Assembly (NCBI GenBank): GCA_028527945.1
Contig: JAQQAK010000367.1
Span: 1-6,356, forward strand
Length of the DNA: 6,356 bases
From: Spirochaetaceae bacterium
GTDB lineage: Bacteria; Spirochaetota; Spirochaetia; UBA9216
Reading direction: 5' to 3'
The notes beneath the pieces were generated by a model. The model made no database searches. It had not been told where the DNA came from and worked only from the letters and a program-made list of their open reading frames with translations. This document shows positions 1-5,806 of this stretch, one piece after another; the stretch's first letter is position 1, and every line of letters starts with the position of its first letter. Both the position numbers and the translations under genes were made by a program.

Positions 1-2
1 CA

Positions 3-1427
3 AATCTTGAGACAATTTCTCCAAATATTTTTTCTCCGGGTTTTCTTAATCTTCCTGATAAAGTTAAGGAGTTGCCTGATTCTCTAAAAACAGACAGAGT
101 TCTTGTCTCCTTTGGTGGAGAAGATAAAGGAAATCTCAGCGGAAAGTTTTTAAGGATGATAGAAAAAACAAAACTTATTCCATTATCCAATATTACACTT
201 GTTACAGGACCTTTCTTTGAGGAGCATGAATATCCTTCTGAAATAAATATTTTAGATTCACCGGAAAATCTTGCGTCAATTCTTGGTAAATGGGATCTTG
301 TATTTACTATTGTAGGTCTTACCTGTTTTGAGGCCCTTCATTCTGGTGTTCCAGTTATTTTGTTAAACCCATCAGAATATCATCAAAAGATATCAAAAAA
401 AGCTGAACTTCCAGAAATAGGTGTGATAGAGCCTAAAGTAAAGAAATTAAAAAAATTACTTACAAATCCTGAACCTGTTTTTAAGGCCGTAAGAAGGTAT
501 TCAGGGTTTGACGTTGACAGCCTTTCTGATTTTATTCTTTCCCTAAATAATTCAGTGACCTTCTGTAGAGGCTGCGGTGCGGCTCATAAAGAAATTATTT
601 ACCGTAATCGAAACTTCAGTTTTTATAAATGTCCTGATTGTGGTCTTGTTAATCAAGTCTATTTTGGCCATGAAAAGATGGAATACGGAACAGATTATTT
701 TTTTACTGATTATCAGAAGCAATATGGAAAAACTTATCTTGAAGATTTTGATAAAATTAAGACTTCAGGAAAAAAGAGGTGCTATGAAATTCAGCATTTT
801 TGTATTGGTGGGCGGCTTTTGGATATAGGATGTGGATATGGCCCTTTTTTATCGGCGGCAGCAGATTCAGGTTTTGATGTGTACGGAATCGATATTTCCA
901 AAAACGCGGCAGATTGGGTTTCTGATAATCTCGGTTTTAGAACAGCTGTATCTTCTGTTGAGGAATTTTCCCCCTCTATACTTGATGTTGAAAATTTTGA
1001 TGTAGTTTCAATGTGGTTTGTAATTGAGCATTTGGAATCATTTCCAGATATTCTCAGAAAAATCAATAAATTGCTTAATATCGGTGGGGTTTTTGCTGTC
1101 GCGACTCCTAATTTTAAAGGTATAACTGGCGTGAAAAATCCAGTACGATTTTTTGAACAAAATCCTCTGGATCATTATACTGTTTGGAGTCCGGAATCTG
1201 CTAAAAAACTTTTTTCGAATTTTGGTTTTACTGTGAAAAAGGTAAAATGTCCTGTTATTCACCCCGAACGCTTTTTCAGTGATGGATTTTATAGCAGGCT
1301 TCCTATTATTATAAAAAATGTTTTTGCGGCAGTAGTAAATGTTGTTGGAAAAGTTTTTAAACTTGGCGATACATTTGAGTTTTATGCGGTAAAAACCGGA
1401 GATGTTATGGAGGATTCTATTGGGTAA
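3..1427 (+). CDS. PseG/SpsG-like sugar domain fused to a Cys4 motif and SAM methyltransferase (5'-partial)
   Basis: The frame is open to the left edge, so the real start lies outside the window; the TTG at 72 is only an internal codon. About 474 residues are visible. The first part (about nt 95-420) carries VSFGGEDKGNL, then TIVGLTCFEALHSGVPVI, a pattern typical of the C-terminal Rossmann half of PseG/SpsG and MurG-like enzymes, which bind UDP-sugars. Next comes CRGC (nt 564-575) and CPDC (nt 630-641), a Cys4 arrangement often seen ahead of Methyltransf_23-type enzymes and probably zinc-binding. SAM motif I is LLDIGCGYG (nt 816-842), followed by FDVVSMWFVIEHL and a GG..AVATPN segment, all typical of class I methyltransferases. 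Inference: the protein acts on a nucleotide sugar or glycan and methylates it or a linked group; the substrate is unknown. The PseG-like part could be a hydrolase or a glycosyltransferase. The stop overlaps the next gene's start region, so the two are probably co-translated. Domain calls are fairly sure, the reaction is not. Confidence 0.82.
   Translation, partial: NLETISPNIFSPGFLNLPDKVKELPDSLKTDRVLVSFGGEDKGNLSGKFLRMIEKTKLIPLSNITLVTGPFFEEHEYPSEINILDSPENLASILGKWDLVFTIVGLTCFEALHSGVPVILLNPSEYHQKISKKAELPEIGVIEPKVKKLKKLLTNPEPVFKAVRRYSGFDVDSLSDFILSLNNSVTFCRGCGAAHKEIIYRNRNFSFYKCPDCGLVNQVYFGHEKMEYGTDYFFTDYQKQYGKTYLEDFDKIKTSGKKRCYEIQHFCIGGRLLDIGCGYGPFLSAAADSGFDVYGIDISKNAADWVSDNLGFRTAVSSVEEFSPSILDVENFDVVSMWFVIEHLESFPDILRKINKLLNIGGVFAVATPNFKGITGVKNPVRFFEQNPLDHYTVWSPESAKKLFSNFGFTVKKVKCPVIHPERFFSDGFYSRLPIIIKNVFAAVVNVVGKVFKLGDTFEFYAVKTGDVMEDSIG
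1409..1413 (+). promoter_or_regulatory. Ribosome binding site GGAGG that decides the ATP-grasp start
   Basis: GGAGG lies six bases before a TTG at 1420. The in-frame ATG at 1402 lies upstream of this site and has no comparable purine stretch before it. The site therefore favours TTG 1420 as the initiation codon, inside the last codons of the preceding gene, whose stop is at 1425-1427. This arrangement implies translational coupling. Confidence 0.6.
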
Positions 1428-2949
1428 TGAATCAATACTAATTCTGGGCGGAGGAATTATGCAGATTCCCGCAATAAAGGCTGCCAAAAAAAATAGTTAC
1501 CGTGTTTATGTCGCGGATGCTAATGTTGATGCGCCTGCTGTTTCTCTTGCTGATGAATTTTGTCATATAGATCTTAAAGATGCTGAAGCTTTGGCTGAAA
1601 AAGCAGTGATGCTAAAAAAAGAGCAGAATCTTGCTGGAGTTTTTACAGCTGGAACTGATTTTTCTGCAAGTGTAGCTTACGCAGCATCTGCAGCAGAACT
1701 TCCTTGTATAGAATATTCTACAGCTATGAAGGCAAGTAATAAGTTTTTGATGCGTAAAACCTTTCAAGACGCTTGTGTTCCGTCTCCAAAGTTTTGTTCA
1801 GTCAAGAATGCGTCTGAAGCTTTTAAGGCTTGTTCCGAAATAGGTGTACCGGTTGTTATAAAGCCTGTAGATAGTATGGGGGCCAGGGGAGTTGTTAAAA
1901 TAGAAGATCTTGAAGATAAGGAAGCGATAAACAGAGCTGTAGAAAATGCCATTGCGTCTTCAAGAAGTTCAGAAGCCATTGTTGAAGAATTTATGGATGG
2001 CCCGGAGTTCAGTCTGGACGCGATTGTTTTTAATGGAGAAATTACAATTTGCGGTTTTGCTGATAGACATATTTTTTTCCCTCCATATTTTATTGAAATG
2101 GGTCATACTATGCCCACAGAATATAATGAAGAAATTAAATCTGCTGTTATCGATGTTTTTAAAAGTGGAATAAAGGCTTTGGGGATAACAATGGGCGCTG
2201 CAAAAGGTGATATAAAGTATTCTCATGCAAAAGGCGCTATGGTCGGTGAAATTGCCGCAAGGCTTTCTGGCGGATTTATGTCTGGTTGGACTTTTCCATA
2301 TAGCAGTGGTGTTAATCTTACTGAGTCTGCTGTAAAAATTGCCTGTGGTAAAAGTCCTGGTTCACTAAGTCCATCTTTAGATAATGTTTCTGCAGAGCGG
2401 GCCGCTTTATCTATTCCTGGAATAATTTCTTCTATCGAAGGAATAGGGGAGGCTGAAAGAGTTGATTATGTAAAAGATGTTTTTATTCATAAAAGAGAAG
2501 GGGAACGAGTTGTTTTTCCTGAAAATAATGTACAAAAATGCACAAATGTGATAACAGCAGCTTCTGACCGTCAGTTGGCTGTTTCTTCAGCAGAAGACGC
2601 TGTCAGGAAAATATTTTTCAGACTTGTTCCTGGAGATTCAGCTACATCAGATTTTATTTACCGAAAAACTTATACGTGGGCTCCGGATGCTTTTGTTTTG
2701 GCTATGCCTTCGAATTTGGCTGCTGTTATAAAAATGGGAGCTTCCGGTTGTGGTATGCTTCCTGAGCTTGATAGAGAATTGTCTGTAGATTGGCATGGTA
2801 TGAAAATGAAAGACGCATTTTTCAGATTGTCTCAGCTTGTAGAATGTTCCGAGAAAGATTTTACTGCTGATTTCTGGAAAGCTTTTCTGCGCGGAGGCCT
2901 TCAAGCTGGTGTTTGGTTTATAGAAACAAAAAGATTGGGTAAACTATGA
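1420..2949 (+). CDS. ATP-grasp ligase-like protein with unassigned C-terminal region
   Basis: From TTG 1420 the protein has 509 residues; an ATG at 1402 would add six residues but is poorly placed relative to GGAGG. Numbered from TTG 1420, the N-terminus is a pre-ATP-grasp Rossmann fold (ILILGGGIMQIPAIKAA, about residues 6-22). The ATP-grasp core follows: VVIKPVDSMGARGV (about 145-158) contains the nucleotide-binding lysine and the glycine-rich loop seen in CarB/PurT-type enzymes, then VEEFMDGPEFSLDA (about 188-201), and GEIAARLSGGF (about 276-286), whose Glu and Arg fit the Mg/ATP site. The family joins a carboxylate to an amine or other nucleophile through an acyl phosphate. Residues from about 400 to the end match no domain I recognise. 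The substrate cannot be read from the sequence. Pairing with a PseG-like/methyltransferase gene suggests attaching an amino acid or acyl group to a sugar, which is inference. The protein is cytoplasmic, with no signal peptide. It ends by ATGA overlap with the amidase gene. Confidence 0.85.
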   Translation: MGNESILILGGGIMQIPAIKAAKKNSYRVYVADANVDAPAVSLADEFCHIDLKDAEALAEKAVMLKKEQNLAGVFTAGTDFSASVAYAASAAELPCIEYSTAMKASNKFLMRKTFQDACVPSPKFCSVKNASEAFKACSEIGVPVVIKPVDSMGARGVVKIEDLEDKEAINRAVENAIASSRSSEAIVEEFMDGPEFSLDAIVFNGEITICGFADRHIFFPPYFIEMGHTMPTEYNEEIKSAVIDVFKSGIKALGITMGAAKGDIKYSHAKGAMVGEIAARLSGGFMSGWTFPYSSGVNLTESAVKIACGKSPGSLSPSLDNVSAERAALSIPGIISSIEGIGEAERVDYVKDVFIHKREGERVVFPENNVQKCTNVITAASDRQLAVSSAEDAVRKIFFRLVPGDSATSDFIYRKTYTWAPDAFVLAMPSNLAAVIKMGASGCGMLPELDRELSVDWHGMKMKDAFFRLSQLVECSEKDFTADFWKAFLRGGLQAGVWFIETKRLGKL

Positions 2950-3986
2950 ATAGAAAAATAATTCCTTTCATATTGCTGTTTATTATTATGGGTACTTCTC
3001 TTTATGCGGAAGATGGTTATGTTTCAATTGTAAAACTATCAAAAGAATGTGGTTTTGATCTTAGATACGATGTATGGAAAGGTATTTATGAAATGAGGCG
3101 CGGAAATACTGTTGTAAGATTTTCTGAAAATACTTCATGGTATTTGTACAATATGGATGAAATATATTTTGACATGAAATCTATTAAAAAGGCTGATGGG
3201 AGCTTTTATATAGATGAAAAAACTGCTGCTGACTTAAAAAGCCGCTTTGAAAAGGCAAAACCAATTTTAAGCGGAGTTAAGTATATTATTTTAGATCCAG
3301 GACATGGAGGGAAAGATCCCGGCGCGATAGGCTATTTTACCCAAAACGGTGTAAAAAAAACATTAAAAGAAAAAGATGTCGTTCTGCAGACTGCAATACA
3401 GACTGCTGCTCTTTTAAAAGTAAAGTATCCTGATAAAGAAATAATTTTAACACGTGATACTGACAGGTACTTAAAGCTTGATGAACGAACGCAGATTGCA
3501 AATTCAAATTCAGCCAAGCTTGAAGGTAATGAATCAATGGTTTTTATCTCAATTCACGCAAATGCTTCTTTTAACACTAAGGCAAAAGGTTTTGAGGTCT
3601 GGTATCTTCCGCAGGAATATAGAAGAGATTTACTAGGATCCAAAAATCTTGATTCTGTAGATTCAGATGTAATTCCAATTCTCAATACAATGTTAGAAGA
3701 AGAATATACAATTGAGAGCGTAAATCTTGCCAATATTCTTTTAAAATCACTTGATTCAGCAGTAGGAGAGCTTACTGTAGACAGGGGATCTAAAGAGGAG
3801 TCTTGGTTTGTTGTACGAAACGCGCATATGCCATCAGTATTAATAGAAGTAGGTTTTGTTACCGCACCGGATGAAGCTGTGCTATTATCTTCAACTTCAT
3901 ACTTGAAGAAACTAAGTAATGGAATCTATAATGGCATAGTTGAATTTGTAAATGAATATGAAACTGCCAGGGGGTATTCCAGATAA
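2946..3986 (+). CDS. N-acetylmuramoyl-L-alanine amidase (Amidase_3), secreted
   Basis: The 346-residue protein begins with a signal peptide (MNRK, hydrophobic core to about residue 18, likely cleavage SLYA|ED after residue 21), so it acts in the periplasm. Residues 22-105 resemble the copper-amine-oxidase N-terminal-like domain often found ahead of cell-wall enzymes. The catalytic domain runs from about 112 to 337. Its zinc ligands are visible: H120 in DPGHGGKDPGAIG, E142 in LKEKD and H204 in ISIHANAS. The catalytic glutamate is E301 in LIEVGFVT. All key residues are present, so it should cleave the bond between N-acetylmuramic acid and L-alanine in peptidoglycan. ATG 2946 overlaps the upstream TGA (ATGA) with only a weak Shine-Dalgarno, so translation is probably coupled. 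From memory it corresponds to T. pallidum TP0247, also just upstream of flaA1. It may serve cell separation or local wall opening for periplasmic flagella; the latter is inference. Confidence 0.93.
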   Translation: MNRKIIPFILLFIIMGTSLYAEDGYVSIVKLSKECGFDLRYDVWKGIYEMRRGNTVVRFSENTSWYLYNMDEIYFDMKSIKKADGSFYIDEKTAADLKSRFEKAKPILSGVKYIILDPGHGGKDPGAIGYFTQNGVKKTLKEKDVVLQTAIQTAALLKVKYPDKEIILTRDTDRYLKLDERTQIANSNSAKLEGNESMVFISIHANASFNTKAKGFEVWYLPQEYRRDLLGSKNLDSVDSDVIPILNTMLEEEYTIESVNLANILLKSLDSAVGELTVDRGSKEESWFVVRNAHMPSVLIEVGFVTAPDEAVLLSSTSYLKKLSNGIYNGIVEFVNEYETARGYSR

Positions 3987-4454
3987 ATGGGAGCAAAGCG
4001 CTTATCTACTAAATCGATAGTCTTTTTATCGATATTTACATTTTTTTTTATTATTACTCTTGTTTTTATAATGGTTGACGCCGACAGAAAAGTAGAGAGA
4101 GTTTTATTTTTTCCTGAAGAGAATGGTCAGGAACTTTATGGGGAACTGAGACGTCTGCCTGTAAGACATAATTTAGTTGGTAACATTGAACTATATGTCG
4201 ATGAACTTCTCTTGGGACCTGAGTCTGTTGATCTTTACAGGCTTATTCCGACAGGAGTTAAGCTGGAAAGTATTCTTCTTGATGATGGAACTCTATATCT
4301 GGGATTTTCAGAAAGTCTTGTAACCAAGGCGGAACTTGTTCCAATGAGTTTTCCGGATATAATCGACGGCATTACAAAGGCTGTTGTTTTTAATTTTCCA
4401 GAAGTAAAGGAGGTTAAGACAACTATAGGAGGTGAACCCACAGCAGGTAGTTGA
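3987..4454 (+). CDS. Membrane-anchored GerMN-like protein
   Basis: The 155-residue protein starts at an ATG that directly follows the amidase stop (TAAATG), with AGGGGG at 3969-3974 as a distant Shine-Dalgarno. A short basic N-terminus (MGAKRLSTKS) precedes one hydrophobic helix at about residues 11-30, with no clear cleavage site, so I expect an inner-membrane anchor with the rest in the periplasm. Residues 37-147 fit the GerMN pattern: a strand-rich start, NIELYVDELLLGPES, an LIPTGVKLESILLDDGTLYLGFS core, then a helix around FPDIIDGITKAVVFNFPEV. GerMN domains were named from Bacillus GerM but are also found in bacteria that do not sporulate, commonly near cell-wall enzymes. A role as partner or adaptor of the neighbouring amidase is inference. 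From memory it matches the position of TP0248 in T. pallidum. The domain call is reasonably sure, the function unknown. Confidence 0.82.
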   Translation: MGAKRLSTKSIVFLSIFTFFFIITLVFIMVDADRKVERVLFFPEENGQELYGELRRLPVRHNLVGNIELYVDELLLGPESVDLYRLIPTGVKLESILLDDGTLYLGFSESLVTKAELVPMSFPDIIDGITKAVVFNFPEVKEVKTTIGGEPTAGS

Positions 4455-4462
4455 TCTGCTGT
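4440..4462 (+). terminator. Weak hairpin at the end of the four-gene operon
   Basis: ACAGCAG (4440-4446) and CTGCTGT (4456-4462) form a seven-base-pair stem with a nine-base loop that contains the stop codon of the GerMN gene. The stem is followed by TTAAAG rather than a T-run, so it would be a poor intrinsic terminator. It may allow read-through into flaA, or only protect the 3' end of the message. Confidence 0.35.
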
Positions 4463-4478
4463 TTAAAGTAAATACTAA

Positions 4479-4528
4479 ACTGAGACTGTATGAAAAAAAA
4501 TAAAAATCGTTGACAAACAGTCTACAGT
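4479..4528 (+). promoter_or_regulatory. Inverted repeat over the flaA promoter, candidate operator
   Basis: ACTGAGACTGT (4479-4489) is repeated in inverted form as ACAGTCTACAGT (4517-4528); the halves match except for one extra base. The right half fills most of the spacer between the -35 and -10 elements, and the left half lies upstream of the A-tract. The right half is itself a direct repeat of ACAGT spaced by two bases. The placement suits a DNA-binding regulator, but none is identified, and AT-rich DNA gives some such repeats by chance. Confidence 0.4.
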
Positions 4529-4544
4529 TCGTATAATTTTATAA
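4493..4544 (+). promoter_or_regulatory. Sigma-70-type promoter of flaA
   Basis: TTGACA (4510-4515) and TATAAT (4532-4537) are both perfect consensus hexamers, separated by 16 bases. An A-rich stretch at 4493-4506 directly upstream resembles an UP element. Transcription should begin near 4543-4545, giving a leader of about 34 bases before the ATG at 4578. This predicts strong expression independent of the upstream operon, suiting an abundant structural protein. No sigma-28 flagellar promoter (TAAA with GCCGATAA) is seen here. Confidence 0.85.
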
Positions 4545-4564
4545 ATATAAGCAATTAATTTGAT

Positions 4565-4570
4565 AAGGAG
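4565..4570 (+). promoter_or_regulatory. Ribosome binding site of flaA
   Basis: AAGGAG lies seven bases before the ATG at 4578, an optimal spacing that fixes the start. It is the best-placed Shine-Dalgarno in the window, in line with high expression. GCAATTA occurs both at 4551-4557 and at 4570-4576 in the leader, flanking the AAGGAG core; I attach no meaning to this. Confidence 0.85.
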
Positions 4571-4577
4571 CAATTAG

Positions 4578-5564
4578 ATGAAACGTTTCGGAATTCTTCT
4601 ATGTTTGGTGCTGATGGTAGCGGCATTTCCTGTCTTTTCGGAAGAATCGGTACTTATAGATTTTGCACAGCTAACAGCTGATAGGGACGATGGTGAAAAT
4701 GAAGCTACATATATTGACTTTTCAGATAAAGCCGGAGCCGGCTTTACAGATGAAGAGAAAGAGCATATGAAAACTTCTCTTAGTGTGGCTAATTGGGAAG
4801 TTAAACTTGCATCATCAGCAAGAACGGTCACCAATAAAAGATATTCATATGTACTCCCTGCACCTGTAAGTGACGGCGCAACAAAGTATGCTGGAGAAAC
4901 TGTTCTTGGCGCAAGAATACATTTCCCTGAAGAATCATATAATTCATGGGCAATCGTTCAACCGCCTTTTGATATTCCTGCGTATGAAAGAATTGATGAG
5001 CAGGATCTTCAAGGCACAAAGTTTAATGGTTATGGTGTTGTAAAGAACGTTGGTGTTGTTAAAAGTGTAACTATAAATGTTCTAGGAAAGAACTTTCCTA
5101 ATGGTTTTGGTATTATTCTTGAAGATGAAAACCGAAAGCAACGGAATATTTTTATGGATTACCTTGATTTTGATGGCTGGAAGACAATTACATGGAATAA
5201 TCCTAACTATATCTCTGATGTTCGTGACAGAGATCTTAAAAAGAATCCTTTATATCCAAAATCAAGTCCTTTCGTAAAATTAGCTGGATTTATTTTTTAT
5301 AAGGATGCAGCACAGGACGGTGGTGATTTTATCACATATATTAAAGATGTGACTGTTACCTATGATAAGGCTGTTCTTGAACTTCAGACTGATATCGATG
5401 ATGAAGCACTTTGGGGTATTCTTGGAGACAGAGAAGAAGCCAGAAGAAATGCTGAATATACAAAGCTTGGTAACAAGCAGGTTCTTAGATACATAGAAAC
5501 ACAGTTAATGCATGCAGAAGAAGAAGGTGCTGATGCTGGAGCTTCAGACGCAACAGCTGAATAA
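4578..5564 (+). CDS. flaA: Flagellar filament outer layer (sheath) protein FlaA
   Basis: The 328-residue protein has a classic signal peptide (MKRFGILLCLVLMVAAFPVFS) with likely cleavage after residue 21, before EESVLIDF, so it is exported to the periplasm. FlaA forms the sheath around the FlaB core of spirochaete periplasmic flagella. Family features include ESVLIDFAQL near the mature N-terminus, YSYVLPAPV (about 89-97), GARIHFPEESYNSWAIVQPP (111-130), GYGVVKNVGVVKSVTINVLG (151-170), NGFGIILEDENRKQR (about 175-189), a DGWKTITWNNPNYI stretch (about 199-212) and KLAGFIFYKD (234-243). The length fits the family. The C-terminus after about residue 312 is a low-complexity acidic, Ala-rich tail. 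The gene stands alone between its own promoter and a strong terminator, although read-through from upstream is possible. FlaA1 is more likely than other FlaA paralogues because of the amidase/GerMN neighbours, which I recall from T. pallidum flaA1. Confidence 0.95.
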   Translation: MKRFGILLCLVLMVAAFPVFSEESVLIDFAQLTADRDDGENEATYIDFSDKAGAGFTDEEKEHMKTSLSVANWEVKLASSARTVTNKRYSYVLPAPVSDGATKYAGETVLGARIHFPEESYNSWAIVQPPFDIPAYERIDEQDLQGTKFNGYGVVKNVGVVKSVTINVLGKNFPNGFGIILEDENRKQRNIFMDYLDFDGWKTITWNNPNYISDVRDRDLKKNPLYPKSSPFVKLAGFIFYKDAAQDGGDFITYIKDVTVTYDKAVLELQTDIDDEALWGILGDREEARRNAEYTKLGNKQVLRYIETQLMHAEEEGADAGASDATAE

Positions 5565-5595
5565 AGAATAAGAAACTTTCTATTGCAATATTACT

Positions 5596-5620
5596 ACCCG
5601 GCCTTATGCCGGGTTTTTTT
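5596..5620 (+). terminator. Strong intrinsic terminator of flaA
   Basis: CCCGGC (5597-5602) pairs with GCCGGG (5608-5613) around the loop CTTAT, extended by an A-T pair at 5596/5614, and is followed by seven T (5614-5620). The GC-rich stem stands out in AT-rich surroundings and lies 32 bases after the flaA stop. The reverse strand has no T-run, so it acts on plus-strand transcripts only. Confidence 0.93.
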
Positions 5621-5691
5621 ATACATTGAAGCGGCATCAAGGTTTTTAGAAAGTTTAATCTCAATAATTTATAGCAATTTTTTATATGACG

Positions 5692-5729
5692 AGCCTCTTC
5701 AAAACACTGGTTTGGTTTTTTAAGAGGCT
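5692..5729. repeat. Hairpin A of the intergenic cluster
   Basis: AGCCTCTT (5692-5699) pairs with AAGAGGCT (5722-5729), and inside it AAAAC (5701-5705) pairs with GTTTT (5715-5719), leaving loop ACTGGTTTG. The inner and outer stems are separated by a one-base/two-base internal loop. No T-run follows on either strand, so a terminator is unlikely. The arm GTTTTTTAAGAGGCT resembles an arm of hairpin C. Confidence 0.7.
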
Positions 5730-5730
5730 T

Positions 5731-5793
5731 TGAAGAAAATTTAACAACATTAGATAATTATATATAGCATAAAAAGTTGTTAAATTTTCTTCA
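5731..5793. repeat. Hairpin B: perfect 18-bp inverted repeat
   Basis: TGAAGAAAATTTAACAAC (5731-5748) is matched exactly by its reverse complement at 5776-5793, around a 27-base AT-rich centre. It starts two bases after hairpin A. An exact 18-bp match at this spacing is very unlikely by chance, even in AT-rich DNA. Neither side has a terminator-like T-tail. It could be a dispersed palindromic repeat, the core of a small mobile element, or a structured RNA. Confidence 0.85.
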
Positions 5794-5806
5794 TTTACAG
5801 TAGGGT

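Noticed and set aside
1402..1404. ATG as the start of the ATP-grasp gene
   Set aside because: The best Shine-Dalgarno (GGAGG) lies downstream of it and fits TTG 1420; the ATG is possible but less likely.
1038..1487. Long minus-strand open frame
   Set aside because: It lies over the methyltransferase domain and the ATP-grasp start. Its translation shows no domain pattern, while the plus strand carries clear motifs.
4551..4576. GCAATTA direct repeat in the flaA leader as a regulatory element
   Set aside because: Seven AT-rich bases repeated once is within chance expectation, and one copy merely overlaps the ribosome binding site.
4578..4610. Lipoprotein signal in FlaA, because of a Cys at residue 9
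   Set aside because: The residues before the Cys (ILL) do not form a lipobox, and the Cys lies inside the hydrophobic core; a signal peptidase I site after residue 21 fits better.
5739..5785. Integron attC-like site (ATTTAAC ... GTTAAAT fits RYYYAAC/GTTRRRY)
   Set aside because: The core motifs follow from the perfect palindrome, the span of 47 bases is short for attC, there are no extrahelical bases and no cassette or integrase is seen. A wider search for similar sites nearby could reopen this.
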